Assembly (NCBI RefSeq): GCF_019492055.1
Contig: NZ_JAICBX010000002.1
Span: forward strand, 372,001 to 436,000
DNA length: 64,000 nt
From: Flavimaribacter sediminis
GTDB taxonomy: Bacteria; Pseudomonadota; Alphaproteobacteria; Rhizobiales; Rhizobiaceae
Reading direction: 5' to 3'
The notes under the pieces are model-generated. The model made no database searches, had not been told where the DNA came from, and worked only from the letters and a program-made list of their open reading frames with translations. Each line of letters opens with the position of its first letter. Position 1 is the first letter of the stretch. Position numbers and translations under genes: made by a program. Shown one piece after another: positions 9,299 to 18,788 of this stretch.

Positions 9299-9805
9299 TC
9301 AGAATGGCAAGTCGCCTCTTGGCAGAGGAACCGCCGCAAGTTTCGCGAACAGTATGTAGGTGATTACGGGTACGCCGATAATCGTCGCGACCAGCACCAA
9401 GAGGCGTCGCTCACCACCGAAGATCACCAGAAAACCGAACACCAGTGCGGAACTCAGCAGGGCGCCGAGCGGAATAAGCAGCAAATAGAACGCTGCGAAA
9501 ACGATCACGACCAATGAAAAACGGGCAATGATCGAGGGGGCCGACAGGCTATCGACGCTTCCGTCGTCGGAAGAAACAGCCACGAACCCGGTTCTCGCTT
9601 CGATTACGGCCAGAACGGAGAAGACAAGGCCGGCGATGGTGATGACGTAGGGATATAAGGCGGACGAGGTCAGCGAAAGACCCTGCTTGGCATAGGAGGG
9701 AATGCCGTAGGGTATGCCGAAAACCAGCATCGCCAGGAAGAATAAGGAGAAGCCCGCCGCGATGGTGGTCTGTCGCCGTTTCTGGCTGGCCGCGTCCATG
9801 ACCAC
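9299..9805 (-). CDS. tctB: Tripartite tricarboxylate transporter small permease (TctB family)
   Basis: Small membrane subunit with four hydrophobic segments (AAGFSLFFLAMLVFGI, YPYVITIAGLVFSVLAVI, and two near the C-terminus), as expected for TctB. The GTG at 9805 is preferred (168 residues) because AAAGGA lies eight bases upstream. An ATG at 9799 and a longer in-frame ATG at 9856 are alternatives. It precedes tctA in the same unit and is divergent from the IclR regulator gene. Confidence 0.85.
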   Translation of the reverse strand: MVMDAASQKRRQTTIAAGFSLFFLAMLVFGIPYGIPSYAKQGLSLTSSALYPYVITIAGLVFSVLAVIEARTGFVAVSSDDGSVDSLSAPSIIARFSLVVIVFAAFYLLLIPLGALLSSALVFGFLVIFGGERRLLVLVATIIGVPVITYILFAKLAAVPLPRGDLPF

Positions 9806-9879
9806 TGCTGAAATCCTTTCGTCGTCCTTCCCGTTGTCTCTCCCTTGACTCCTCATAGCATCGATGAGAGTTTGAGTCC

Positions 9880-10710
9880 ATGATTTTAAAACAGCGTTCC
9901 GATAATCAAAACACTATGGTCAAACGTAGCGATGCCTCGATAAGCAAGACGCTGGCAAGCGGCCTGGCCATTCTGGAGTTTCTGAGCCGGAAATCGGAAC
10001 CAATGGGCGTCCGCGAGCTTTCGCGCGAAATGAGTATGAACCCCGCGCAGGTTCAGCGTCTTCTCAACACCCTGTCCGACTGCGGCTTTGTGGAAAAGGA
10101 CATGGGCCTTCGCCGATACCGCGTCGGTTTGACCGCCTTTCAGGTTGGGCGCGCCTATCTCGCCGACACAGGCCTGGTAGACGCCGCCGCTCCAATACTG
10201 CGGGACGTATCCGACCGCGTCTCCGTTAACACTTATCTCGCCGTTCGCCGGGGCGATGTCAGCATCTATATCTTCGTTCACCTGAGCCAGGGCGCGCTCT
10301 CGGTCCACGCGGTTCCTGGCAATCAGATGCCCCTGCATTCGACGGCCATGGGCAAAGCGCTTCTCTCGGCTTTGACCGACGATGAAATCCGGCGATTGCT
10401 CGGTGCGAAACCGCTCCCGCGTATCACCGAAGCAACCGAGACGGACCTCGATAAGCTTATCGAGGACGTGCACCATATCCGTGACGGAGAGGTGGCGATC
10501 GCGAATGAAGAAAACATTCCGGGAATCTTCTCCGCCGGCGCGCCGGTGCGCGACACGGATGGCGAGATTATTGCCGCCGTGAGTTGCGCCTGTGCAGTGC
10601 AAATGACGACCGGTGACGGACGCAAACGGATTGAAGACGAGATCACGCAAGCCGCGGAACGCATATCCAGACGACTGGGTGCGCCGGCGTCCGTGAGTTA
10701 TCTGAGGTAG
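9880..10710 (+). CDS. IclR-family transcriptional regulator
   Basis: DNA-binding regulator of 276 residues (264 if translation starts at the ATG at 9916). An N-terminal winged helix (about residues 20-80, MGVRELSREMSMNPAQVQRL) is followed by the IclR effector-binding domain, including PLHSTAMGKALL and ANEENIPGIFSAGAPVRD. IclR proteins usually bind a small carboxylate or aromatic effector and control adjacent catabolic operons. Here it sits between divergent tctBA and the peptidase/tctC/hydroxylase genes, so it is the natural candidate to control both directions. Confidence 0.92.
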   Translation: MILKQRSDNQNTMVKRSDASISKTLASGLAILEFLSRKSEPMGVRELSREMSMNPAQVQRLLNTLSDCGFVEKDMGLRRYRVGLTAFQVGRAYLADTGLVDAAAPILRDVSDRVSVNTYLAVRRGDVSIYIFVHLSQGALSVHAVPGNQMPLHSTAMGKALLSALTDDEIRRLLGAKPLPRITEATETDLDKLIEDVHHIRDGEVAIANEENIPGIFSAGAPVRDTDGEIIAAVSCACAVQMTTGDGRKRIEDEITQAAERISRRLGAPASVSYLR

Positions 10711-10713
10711 CTT

Positions 10714-11922
10714 ATGCAAGAACAAGAACCGATTTCCGACCTGCAGGCCGTTGACGCGATACTGTCGAAGAACGGCTTTGACGCGCTGGTGGCGACCGCA
10801 CCGGAAAATGTCACCTATATCGGCGGCTTCTGGGCAATGACCCACTGGATCCGCCGCGGACCCCAGGCCTACGTGTTCTGGCCGACTGCGCGCCGCAGCG
10901 AGGCGTCTATCATCACGACCACCAGCACGCTCGACCTCGTCGCCGACCAGAAGCCCTGGGTTAGCAACGTTCGCCGGTTTGGTTATTTCGTCTTCGAGGG
11001 CATGGACCGACCCGGTCTCGATCCGCTCGACCAGGCACAGGTCGATCTGCTCATGGGCGAAGAGTTTCCTGGCGCCGTGGAAGCGCTGGTCGATGCGATC
11101 CGTGAGGCGGGCCTCTCCAGCGGGAAGATCGCCGTCGACGAAATCGGCATGACGCCCCAGGCTATGGCCAGGCTGCGCGAGGCCCTGCCCGACCTGACCA
11201 TCGAACCCGCCTTCGAACTTGTCAGGACAATGCGGACAATCAAGACGCCGGAGGAGGTTCGACGACTTCGTCGCGCCTGCAACATCGCGGAAGCCTCGAT
11301 CGACGCCAGCCTGAAGGCGGCCCATGTCGGCATGACTGAAAAGGAAATGGCGCGCATCTTTCATCGAACCACGGTGGAAAACGACGCGACGCCAGTTCTG
11401 GGCGTCATCGGTTTCGGCGTGCGGAGCACGCTTACCAACTCGCAGCCTTCCGATGCTGCCCTGAAGGAAGGCGACATCATCCGTTTCGACGTGGGCGGCC
11501 GATACATGCACTATCGCGCCGACATATCGCGTATTGGGGTCATGGGCGAACCGAGCCGTGAAATCGTCGACAAATACGCCGCGCTGAAAAATGGGGTCGA
11601 CCATGCCTACAACGTCATCCGGCCGGGTCTGAAGGCGTCCGATCTTTTCGAACAGGTGATGGACGCCGTTCGCAAGTCCGGTCTTCCCGACTACAAGCGC
11701 AACCATGTTGGCCACGGCATCGGCATCGACGGCTACGATCTGCCTAACATCGCGCCAGGAAGTTCCGACGTCCTGCAAGCCGGAATGGTGATCTGCGTGG
11801 AGACGCCTTACTACGAATTCGGCCTCGGCGGCCTTCAGGTCGAGGACATGATCCACGTGACGGAAGACGGATGTGAATCCCTCATGAAGTCTGATCGTGA
11901 ACTGCGGATCGTGTCCGCATGA
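10714..11922 (+). CDS. M24-family metallopeptidase-like protein (Xaa-Pro dipeptidase/creatinase fold)
   Basis: A 402-residue protein with a creatinase-type N-terminal domain and a C-terminal pita-bread domain. The dinuclear-metal ligands of M24 aminopeptidases are visible: Asp259 (RFDVGG), Asp270 (YRADISR), His334 (VGHGIG), Glu363 (VICVETP) and Glu377 (QVEDMI). The full set favours a metal-dependent hydrolase over creatinase, which lacks metal. It starts three bases after the iclR stop with GAGG upstream. In this pathway context it may cleave an amide or dipeptide-like intermediate; that is inference. Confidence 0.88.
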   Translation: MQEQEPISDLQAVDAILSKNGFDALVATAPENVTYIGGFWAMTHWIRRGPQAYVFWPTARRSEASIITTTSTLDLVADQKPWVSNVRRFGYFVFEGMDRPGLDPLDQAQVDLLMGEEFPGAVEALVDAIREAGLSSGKIAVDEIGMTPQAMARLREALPDLTIEPAFELVRTMRTIKTPEEVRRLRRACNIAEASIDASLKAAHVGMTEKEMARIFHRTTVENDATPVLGVIGFGVRSTLTNSQPSDAALKEGDIIRFDVGGRYMHYRADISRIGVMGEPSREIVDKYAALKNGVDHAYNVIRPGLKASDLFEQVMDAVRKSGLPDYKRNHVGHGIGIDGYDLPNIAPGSSDVLQAGMVICVETPYYEFGLGGLQVEDMIHVTEDGCESLMKSDRELRIVSA

Positions 11923-12265
11923 CCACGCAAAAAATCCTTGCCGCGGTTCGCTCCAGGCTGGATCGAGCCATAACAATACCTCAAGCGCCAATGCGCCGCC
12001 GGTACGCGACCATCGCCCGAAAAGAAGGCGTTTTCAAAAGGGTTTCCGCTCCGACTTCGTTTGCTGCTGCTGAAACCACGAAGAAGAACGGCGAAATCGA
12101 AACCGACAAGACCGTGTTCAATGAACTGACCGCAACCGGTCTCGAAGACTTGGCCATACGGCCGGCTCAGGATCCATCCCCTCTGGTTCCTGCAGACCTG
12201 GATCGCCCTTTCCCGGCGATCCAGGCCCATACGGTCATGCCGACCTAACCTGAAGGAGACTCATC
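11923..12265 (+). other. 343-base gap before tctC, with a doubtful ATGA-coupled ORF
   Basis: An open frame of 109 codons starts at an ATG at 11919 that overlaps the peptidase stop codon and ends at 12248. Its product is basic at the N-terminus, low in hydrophobic residues and resembles no family I know; a similarly long frame lies on the opposite strand. I do not call it a gene. The last bases hold the tctC ribosome site (GAAGGAG at about 12252). Confidence 0.3.
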
Positions 12266-13213
12266 ATGAACAGCCTGAAATTTTCCTCTATCTGCGCCGC
12301 CATCGGCGCGGTGCTGGTCGCATCCGGGCCGGCGCTCGCGGAATTCCCGGAGAAACCGATCACCCTGATCGTTCCGTGGTCAGCCGGCGGCAGCACTGAC
12401 CAGACGGCCCGCGCACTTTCCGAAGCGGCGTCCAAGGAACTGGGCCAGCCCATCGTCGTGGTCAACAAACCCGGCGCGTCAACGACACTCGGCATGGCGG
12501 AACTCGCCTCTGCGGAGCCGGACGGCTACACGATCGGCACCCTGTCAACCACCACATACATGGCTCAGATCACGCGTGACGACGTGCCTTACAGCATGAT
12601 GGAGGACTTCAGTTTCATCAGCTACTACGGTGACAATCTCATCGGTGTCGTGGCGCTGAGCGACAAGCCATGGAATTCGCTGGAAGAGCTGATTGCAGCT
12701 TCGAAGGAAAAGGGTCTGAATTTCGGAACGGGCGGCGTCAACACCACGCAGCACCTGACGACGGAAGCCGTCAAGAAGGACTCCGGAGCCGGTCTGACCC
12801 ACATTCCATATCGCGGTTCGGCGGAATCGCTTCCCGCGCTGTTGGGCGGTCATGTCGACTTCATCACCGAAACCTCCGTGTGGGCGCCCTATGTGGATAG
12901 CGGCGAAGTCAAGGTTCTCGCCGTCAATCTTCCCGAACGCGCGAAGGCTTTCCCGGACGTTCCCACGCTGACCGAACTCGGCTATCCGACGCTGCGTTCC
13001 GTACAAGGCATCATTGGACCGGCCGGGATCCCGGAAGACGTCCGTATGAAGCTCGAGACGGCGTTCCGCAATGCATTGACCGATCCGACATTCGTCGAGA
13101 CCATGGGCAAGCTGCGAATGGAAATCGTCGAAATGAGCGGTCCTGAAATGCATGACGCCATCGAAGCCGAGGTCGACAAGGCTTCCGATCTGGTCAATTC
13201 ACTTTCGAACTGA
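12266..13213 (+). CDS. tctC: Tripartite tricarboxylate transporter substrate-binding protein (TctC/Bug family)
   Basis: Periplasmic binding protein of 315 residues. A Sec signal peptide (hydrophobic AAIGAVLVASGPALA, cleavage near residue 26) precedes the family motif FPEKPITLIVPWSAGGSTDQ, which marks Bug proteins. It should capture the substrate for the TctAB permease encoded divergently about 3 kb away. Its separation from tctBA and its position just before the molybdenum hydroxylase genes suggest that the captured compound feeds that enzyme. Confidence 0.92.
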   Translation: MNSLKFSSICAAIGAVLVASGPALAEFPEKPITLIVPWSAGGSTDQTARALSEAASKELGQPIVVVNKPGASTTLGMAELASAEPDGYTIGTLSTTTYMAQITRDDVPYSMMEDFSFISYYGDNLIGVVALSDKPWNSLEELIAASKEKGLNFGTGGVNTTQHLTTEAVKKDSGAGLTHIPYRGSAESLPALLGGHVDFITETSVWAPYVDSGEVKVLAVNLPERAKAFPDVPTLTELGYPTLRSVQGIIGPAGIPEDVRMKLETAFRNALTDPTFVETMGKLRMEIVEMSGPEMHDAIEAEVDKASDLVNSLSN

Positions 13214-13228
13214 CGTTTATCGCTTCTC

Positions 13229-13256
13229 GCCGGCGTCCTCCTGTTCGGACGCCGGC
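13229..13256 (+). terminator. Strong stem-loop between tctC and hydroxylase genes
   Basis: Perfect ten-base arms GCCGGCGTCC (13229-13238) and GGACGCCGGC (13247-13256) enclose an eight-base loop, 16 bases after the tctC stop. No T-run follows, so it is probably a partial terminator or mRNA-stabilising hairpin that lets tctC be made in excess over the downstream enzymes. Confidence 0.6.
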
Positions 13257-13278
13257 AGAATGAACCGAACCGTGACAG

Positions 13279-15519
13279 ATGCGCCCCGATCTTCTCGAAA
13301 AGGTTTCCGGCAAGGCCGAATTCATCAGCGATGTCAGCATTGACGGCATGGCTTTCGGAAAAGTCGTGCGCAGCACAGAGCCGCATGCTCGAATCATAGG
13401 AATGGATGTGTCCCTGGCCGAACAGGCGGACGGCGTCGTCTGCATTCTGACAGGGGCTGACATAGACCTTTTGACGCAAACCGACTGGGGCCTGTTTTAC
13501 GAAGACCGCCCGGTAATCGCCCGTGACCGTGTCCGCTACGTGGGTGAGCCCGTCGCCGTTGTCGTCGCCGATACGCAAGCCGGCGCCGAAGCCGCATCGC
13601 GCCTCGTCGCTGTCGACTATGAGCCGCTGCCGATTTGCGCGACGCCAGAACAAGCGCTTGCTGGCGATTCGCCTCTGCTGCACGATGACTTCCGTCCGAT
13701 ATCGGATTTCTACTTCAAGGGAACTGCTCGCGGTAAAGCCGGGACGAATGTCTTTCAGGACTATCTGCTGGAGCGCGGCGACGTTGATAGTGCGGAGCAC
13801 TCCGCTCACCGGATCTTCGAACACAGCTATTCCTTTCCGGGAATCGCACATTTCGCCATGGAGCCGCATTGCGCGATCGCCCGTTTCGACCATGCCGGAC
13901 TCACGGTCTGGTCCGGAGCGCAATCTCCAACGGCCGTACAGAAGGTTCTCGCCCGGGTATTCGGCCTTCCCATCGCGCGAGTACGTGTGATTGTGCCCTA
14001 TGTCGGCGGAGGTTTCGGTGGCAAGGCTTCTGTCAAGATCGAGCCGCTTGTCGCGGCCGCTGCACGCAAAGCCGGACGACCCGTCAAGGTGCTCCTGAGC
14101 GCCGAGGAATCCATGCTGACCTGCCGGCGTCTCGGGGCGAGAATCACGATCCGCACCGCCGTCGACGCGCAAGGCGCCATCCTATCGCGCACCGGCGACA
14201 TCGTCATGGATGGCGGCGCCTATGCCGATACCGGACCGGCCGTCGCACTCAAATCCGCGCACCGGCTCGTCGGTCCCTATCGCCTGCCGAACCTGAGGAT
14301 CAGGGCGCGTGCCGTTTACACCAATACGGTGCCTGGAGCAGCTTTCCGGTCCATCGGCGGACCGCAGGCGGTCTGGGCGACCGAATCGCACATGGACGAG
14401 ATCGCCGCGGAACTTGGAGAAGACCCGGTCGATTTCCGCTCCCGGCATCTGTTGCAACGAGGCGACGCGGTGATCGACAATTTGCGTCCTCTCGACGTTG
14501 ATCCGGCGGTCATGATGGATGCGGCGGTGGAGGCGACGACGAAAGGGCACAACCGCGCCTCGCGCGGTCTGGCCCTTGCCGTCACCGATCCCGGCATCCT
14601 GCCGGTCGCAGGCGCGATCGTGCGCGTCCACGCCGACGGATCGGTGGAAGTGCGCAGCATGAGCGTGGAAATCGGACAGGGCGTCAGAGGCGTACTTCAG
14701 CGGATCGTCGCTGAAACCCTGTCGCAGCCGCTCGAAGTCGTACACATCCTCGATCCGGATACGGCCAGCGCGCCCTATGACTGGGGCACAGGCGCAAGCC
14801 GCTCCAGCATGATCATGGGACTGGCTGTCGAAAAAGCCGCCGAGGACGCGGTTTCAAAGCTTTTTGCTCTGGCGTCCGAAGTCTTTGAACTTGAGACCAC
14901 GGCGATCAGTCTGGCGCCGGGTGGGCTCGATATCGGCGACAGGTCGGTCAGCTTCCGTGACCTTTTCCACGCCGCTCATGGCATCGATTCCGGCGATGTG
15001 ATGGGGCAGGCATCGATCACACCGCGCTCGTTCGACGGCAAGCTGGCGCAAGCGCCCCTCTTCTGGGAAACCGCGGCTGCCGCCTGTACCGTGTCGGTCG
15101 ATCCGGAGACCGGAGTGGTCGCGCTCGATACCTATGCGGGCGTCGCCGATATTGGCCGCGCGCTGAACCGACCGGCGGCCGAAGGCCAGGAGGAGGGCGC
15201 GGCCGTCCAGGGCCTCGGCCATGCGCTGTTTGAGAACCTCATCTTCGACGAGGGGCAGCCGATGACGGCAATGCCCCTCCTATACCGTGTTCCGCGCCTG
15301 TCCGACATTCCGGCCGACTGGACGACCGTGCTCATCGAGAACGGCGACGGCCTTGGTCCAATGGGCGCCAAGGGCATGGGCGAAGGCGGCATCCTCGGCA
15401 TGGCGCCGGCAATCGCCAATGCACTGGCGCGCGATCATGGCGTCCGTCTTCGCGATCTTCCGATGACGCCCGAGCGGATCTGGACCGCGCTGTCGGCAAG
15501 GAAGACGCATGCGTCCTGA
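13279..15519 (+). CDS. Xanthine dehydrogenase-family molybdopterin-binding subunit
   Basis: Large catalytic subunit (746 residues) of a molybdenum hydroxylase of the xanthine oxidase/CO dehydrogenase family. It has the N-terminal fold beginning DLLEKVSGKAEFISDVSIDG, the GGGFGGKASVKIEPL molybdopterin segment, FRSIGGPQAVWATESHMDEI, and near the C-terminus GAKGMGEGGILG, whose Glu702 aligns with the catalytic base. Such enzymes insert oxygen from water next to a ring nitrogen or at an aldehyde. It overlaps the FAD subunit gene by 11 bases. Order L-M-S is intact. The substrate is not determined; an N-heterocycle or aldehyde is likely. Confidence 0.93.
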   Translation: MRPDLLEKVSGKAEFISDVSIDGMAFGKVVRSTEPHARIIGMDVSLAEQADGVVCILTGADIDLLTQTDWGLFYEDRPVIARDRVRYVGEPVAVVVADTQAGAEAASRLVAVDYEPLPICATPEQALAGDSPLLHDDFRPISDFYFKGTARGKAGTNVFQDYLLERGDVDSAEHSAHRIFEHSYSFPGIAHFAMEPHCAIARFDHAGLTVWSGAQSPTAVQKVLARVFGLPIARVRVIVPYVGGGFGGKASVKIEPLVAAAARKAGRPVKVLLSAEESMLTCRRLGARITIRTAVDAQGAILSRTGDIVMDGGAYADTGPAVALKSAHRLVGPYRLPNLRIRARAVYTNTVPGAAFRSIGGPQAVWATESHMDEIAAELGEDPVDFRSRHLLQRGDAVIDNLRPLDVDPAVMMDAAVEATTKGHNRASRGLALAVTDPGILPVAGAIVRVHADGSVEVRSMSVEIGQGVRGVLQRIVAETLSQPLEVVHILDPDTASAPYDWGTGASRSSMIMGLAVEKAAEDAVSKLFALASEVFELETTAISLAPGGLDIGDRSVSFRDLFHAAHGIDSGDVMGQASITPRSFDGKLAQAPLFWETAAAACTVSVDPETGVVALDTYAGVADIGRALNRPAAEGQEEGAAVQGLGHALFENLIFDEGQPMTAMPLLYRVPRLSDIPADWTTVLIENGDGLGPMGAKGMGEGGILGMAPAIANALARDHGVRLRDLPMTPERIWTALSARKTHAS

Positions 15520-16360
15520 TCCGTTCACCTATCATCAGCCGAAAAGCCTGGCCGAAGCGTCCTCTCTCGTCGCCGAACTCGGCGACGGCGCGGCATTCTA
15601 TGCCGGTGGAACGGAACTGCTCCTGCTGATGAAGATGCAGCTGGCCGAGTACAGGCACCTGGTGAACCTGAAGAATATCGACGGTCTGAAGACAATCGGT
15701 GTCGAACACGACAGGCTGGTCATCGGAGCGCTGGCAACCCATTACGACATCGCCTTCAGCACGGCCGTCTTGAAGCACTGCCCATCGCTTTCACGCCTCT
15801 GCAGCGAAATCGCAAATATCCGCGTGCGCGTCGCCGGTACGATCGGCGGCAATCTTTGCTTTGCAGAACCGCGCGCCGATCCACCGGTTCTGCTGGTCGC
15901 GCTCGACGCGGGATTGCGACTTATTTCAGCGCATGCGAGCCGGGTCATTCCGGCGTCTGAATTTTTCCTGGGACCATTCGAAACCGCCCGGAAGCCGGAC
16001 GAGATCCTGACGACGATTGAAATACCTCTGGGGACCGGATTCGCAAGTGTGGAACGCATGAAGCAGGGCAATTACAGCCTTGCAACTGCGGCCATCTCCA
16101 GAAGCGATTGCCACCAGACCTGGATCGGCTATGGCGGCGGTCCGCCGAAGCAGCTCGACGGCACAGGCGCGCTGCTCGACAGGGACAACGGCCGCACAAG
16201 CGATGAAGCCCTTTATGCCGCCGTAGCAGAGGATATTGCCGATCTGGAGATCCCCTCGGACATCGAAGCTGGTGAATCCTATCGCAGGCATCTGATCGCA
16301 GTGGCGGTCAAACGCGCGCTCGTTTCCCTTCATGAAACCGAAGCGACGGGAGTCCACTGA
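15509..16360 (+). CDS. Molybdenum hydroxylase FAD-binding subunit (CoxM/XdhB type)
   Basis: Medium subunit of 283 residues. FAD-binding signatures FYAGGTELLLLMKM near residue 32 and TIGGNLCFAEPRADPP near residue 112 are present, and the C-terminal CO dehydrogenase flavoprotein domain follows. It passes electrons from the iron-sulfur subunit to the external acceptor. Its start overlaps the large-subunit gene and its end overlaps the start of the small-subunit gene by one base. Confidence 0.93.
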   Translation: MRPDPFTYHQPKSLAEASSLVAELGDGAAFYAGGTELLLLMKMQLAEYRHLVNLKNIDGLKTIGVEHDRLVIGALATHYDIAFSTAVLKHCPSLSRLCSEIANIRVRVAGTIGGNLCFAEPRADPPVLLVALDAGLRLISAHASRVIPASEFFLGPFETARKPDEILTTIEIPLGTGFASVERMKQGNYSLATAAISRSDCHQTWIGYGGGPPKQLDGTGALLDRDNGRTSDEALYAAVAEDIADLEIPSDIEAGESYRRHLIAVAVKRALVSLHETEATGVH

Positions 16361-16827
16361 TGGACACGTGTGTCGATATCAGCGTCGAGATCAACGGGGT
16401 TCCCGTTTCCCGGTCGGTACCGGCGGAAACACTGCTGATCGATTTCCTGCGCGACGACTTGGGGCTGCGAAGCGTGAAACTGTCCTGCGACATGGAAATC
16501 TGCGGCGCGTGCACTGTGCTTGTCGACGATCTGCCTGTCAGCAGCTGCACCACGCTTGCCGCTGATGTCGACGGCGCAGCAGTGACGACCGTCGAAGGGC
16601 TGATCACCGACGGTGCGCTCGATCCGCTGCAACAGGCCTTCATCGATCATGGGGCGGTGCAGTGCGGTTTCTGTACTCCGGGTTTCATTCTTGCTGCGAA
16701 GGCATTGCTGCTTCGCAATCCGAGCCCGACGCGCGCCGAAATCGTTTCTGCGCTCGATGGAAATATTTGCCGGTGCACCGGATATACGAAGATCGTGGAG
16801 GCCGTCCTGCATGCTGCCTCGGCTTGA
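16360..16827 (+). CDS. Molybdenum hydroxylase 2Fe-2S subunit (CoxS/XdhC-like small subunit)
   Basis: Small iron-sulfur subunit of 155 residues. The plant-ferredoxin-like cluster is ligated by Cys43, Cys48, Cys51 and Cys63 (CDMEICGACTVL...C). The second cluster is ligated by Cys102/Cys105 (CGFC) and Cys137/Cys139 (CRC) in the four-helix domain, exactly the family pattern. It completes the L-M-S hydroxylase. Its 3' end overlaps the next gene by 17 bases. Confidence 0.95.
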   Translation: MDTCVDISVEINGVPVSRSVPAETLLIDFLRDDLGLRSVKLSCDMEICGACTVLVDDLPVSSCTTLAADVDGAAVTTVEGLITDGALDPLQQAFIDHGAVQCGFCTPGFILAAKALLLRNPSPTRAEIVSALDGNICRCTGYTKIVEAVLHAASA

Positions 16828-17800
16828 AATCTCCTTCGACGGCCGGGAACCGGTCGCCGATATGTTCGAGAAAACACGGGCGGCAGCAGAAAATGGCGCT
16901 TCGACCGTCTGGCTTGCGAGCCATCTGTTCGAACAGGATCCGGTCTCATCCGCCGCTGTCATGCTGGAGCGATTTCCATCGCTTGACATGGTGTTGATGG
17001 CAATCAGCCCGCTGGTGCTGCACCCGGTGCAGATCGCCATGTCGGCGGCGACGCTGGACGAGATGTTTCCCGGCCGCATCTCTGTGTGTCTGGGGGTTGG
17101 TTCTCCAGACGATCTTGGAAGCGCAGGCATCGACGCGGGCAAACCGCTGCAGGCCATGAAGGAGGCGCTGGCGCTATGCCGGGCTCTCTTGTCCGGGGAC
17201 AAGGTCACTCTCGAGGGTCAGAGATTTGTTGTTTCGGGAAGAGCGCTCCGCTCGGGCAACCATCCGGTTCCGCTGTTGATGGCGGCGTCCGGACCGAAGA
17301 TGCTCGAACTGGCTCGAAGCGAGGCGGATGGCGTATTATTGTCGGCTGCCACATCCCGCGAGTTCATCAAATCCACCATCGCACGTCTGCATGCCGGAAA
17401 GCCGGCTCGCGCCGCCTTTGACAATTGCGGACTGGTCTATGTATCGGTCGACGACGACAGAGCGGCAGCCAGGGACCGTCTCCGCTCGAAACTGGCGGTG
17501 ACATTGCGCGGCGCCCATCACGCCGCCAATCTTGATGCCGCCGGCAGCAAACTGGACCAGGCAGCGCTTCGTGACGCCTTCACCGTCGGCCGGATTTCGG
17601 AAGCTGCCCATATTGTCCCGGACCAGGTGGTCCTCAACCATTCCGCCGCCGGCACTCCGGCGGAACTGCCCGCAATGATCCAGACTTATCGGGACGCCGG
17701 GCTCGACCGCGTGATCCTGTCCGCATTCGGATCTGTCGCGGAAATCGAAACCGCCATGAAAGCCATGAAAACAACAGAAAGACTGTCAGATGAAGTTTAG
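16811..17800 (+). CDS. LLM-class flavin-dependent oxidoreductase (luciferase-like)
   Basis: TIM-barrel flavin-dependent enzyme of 329 residues from the ATG at 16811; the longer open frame upstream overlaps the 2Fe-2S gene and is rejected as a start. Features are LPRLEISFDG at the start, MFPGRISVCLGVGSPDDLG (the bacterial luciferase/F420-type barrel motif) and PVPLLMAASGPKMLELARSEADGVLL. It overlaps the neighbouring LLM gene by 11 bases. LLM monooxygenases use reduced FMN supplied by a reductase, and one is encoded two genes downstream. A role in oxygenating or opening the hydroxylated ring is plausible. Confidence 0.85.
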   Translation: MLPRLEISFDGREPVADMFEKTRAAAENGASTVWLASHLFEQDPVSSAAVMLERFPSLDMVLMAISPLVLHPVQIAMSAATLDEMFPGRISVCLGVGSPDDLGSAGIDAGKPLQAMKEALALCRALLSGDKVTLEGQRFVVSGRALRSGNHPVPLLMAASGPKMLELARSEADGVLLSAATSREFIKSTIARLHAGKPARAAFDNCGLVYVSVDDDRAAARDRLRSKLAVTLRGAHHAANLDAAGSKLDQAALRDAFTVGRISEAAHIVPDQVVLNHSAAGTPAELPAMIQTYRDAGLDRVILSAFGSVAEIETAMKAMKTTERLSDEV

Positions 17801-18788
17801 CATTTCCCTCTGCACGGGTTTCGAAGGGGTCATGTATCCCGTCCCATTCATCAAACCGGAGCAGTTCGTCGAACAGGCGAAGCTCTGCGAGAGCATGGGT
17901 TACGATTCCATCTGGGGCAACGATCACATCACAACCCAGAACTACGTGCGCGAAAAGTTCCCGGATTCGCCACCCAATTTCTACGAGCCGCTTATTACTC
18001 TCGCCATGTGCGCCCAGGCGACCACAACGCTTCGCGTTGGCACAGCCCTCCTGGTCATGCCGATGCGCGAGCCGGTCTACCTCGCCAAACAGGTCAGCAC
18101 ACTGGACCAGCTATCCGGCGGACGTCTGGTATTGGCCGTCGGTCTTGGCGCCTATCGCGAAGAATTCGAGGCCTGGGGTCCAGTCTACAAGAAAGCGCGC
18201 CGCGGCGACATGCTGGATGAAGGAATCGACGCGTTCCTGAAACTGATCAGCGAGCGCAGCGCCAGTCTCGATGGCGAATACTATCATTTCACCGACGTGG
18301 AAATGTATCCGAAACCAAAGCAGGATCCGTTTCCGTTGTTCATCGGCGGCCACAACATCCAGGCCCTCAAGCGCGCCGCGGCGGTTGGCCAGGGTTGGCT
18401 TCCAGGCTGGCGCCCGTTTGCCGAAATGAAGGAGCGCATCAGCCAGTTGAAGGATCTGTCGGAGGAAGCGGGACGACCACGAGACGCCGTGGAAATCGCA
18501 CCGCAGTTTTCCATGCTGCTCGCCAAGACCGATGAAGAGGCAGAAAAGAAATATATGGAGAGCGGGCTGGTCGCGCATCGCCAGTCGCTTGCCTACACCG
18601 GCCGCGACCTCAGCCATCAGGTGATCGCAAACCTCGTCGGCTCTCCCGACACGGTCCTGCAGAAAATCGATGAAATGCGTTCCATGGGCATCGATCACTG
18701 CAGCGCACTGATGATCCCGGTCGACACCATTTCAGAAATGAACGAACAGATCGAATGGTTCTCGAAGGACGTAATGGCGCGATGCTAG
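17790..18788 (+). CDS. LLM-class flavin-dependent monooxygenase
   Basis: Second luciferase-like enzyme (332 residues), not a close copy of its neighbour. It carries MGYDSIWGNDHI near residue 35, the barrel segment TTLRVGTALLVMPMREPVYLAKQ, the motif GRLVLAVGLGAYREEFEAWG, and PFPLFIGGHNIQALKRAAAVG. It begins inside the previous LLM gene and overlaps the flavin reductase by seven bases. Two LLM proteins plus a reductase suggest either two consecutive oxygenations or a two-subunit monooxygenase. Confidence 0.9.
   Translation: MKFSISLCTGFEGVMYPVPFIKPEQFVEQAKLCESMGYDSIWGNDHITTQNYVREKFPDSPPNFYEPLITLAMCAQATTTLRVGTALLVMPMREPVYLAKQVSTLDQLSGGRLVLAVGLGAYREEFEAWGPVYKKARRGDMLDEGIDAFLKLISERSASLDGEYYHFTDVEMYPKPKQDPFPLFIGGHNIQALKRAAAVGQGWLPGWRPFAEMKERISQLKDLSEEAGRPRDAVEIAPQFSMLLAKTDEEAEKKYMESGLVAHRQSLAYTGRDLSHQVIANLVGSPDTVLQKIDEMRSMGIDHCSALMIPVDTISEMNEQIEWFSKDVMARC

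Noticed and set aside
9886-11991. Long open frame (701 codons) on the minus strand opposite the IclR and M24 genes
   Set aside because: It is antisense to two well-supported genes, has no family motifs and a His/Arg/Asp-rich composition typical of antisense frames in high-G+C DNA.
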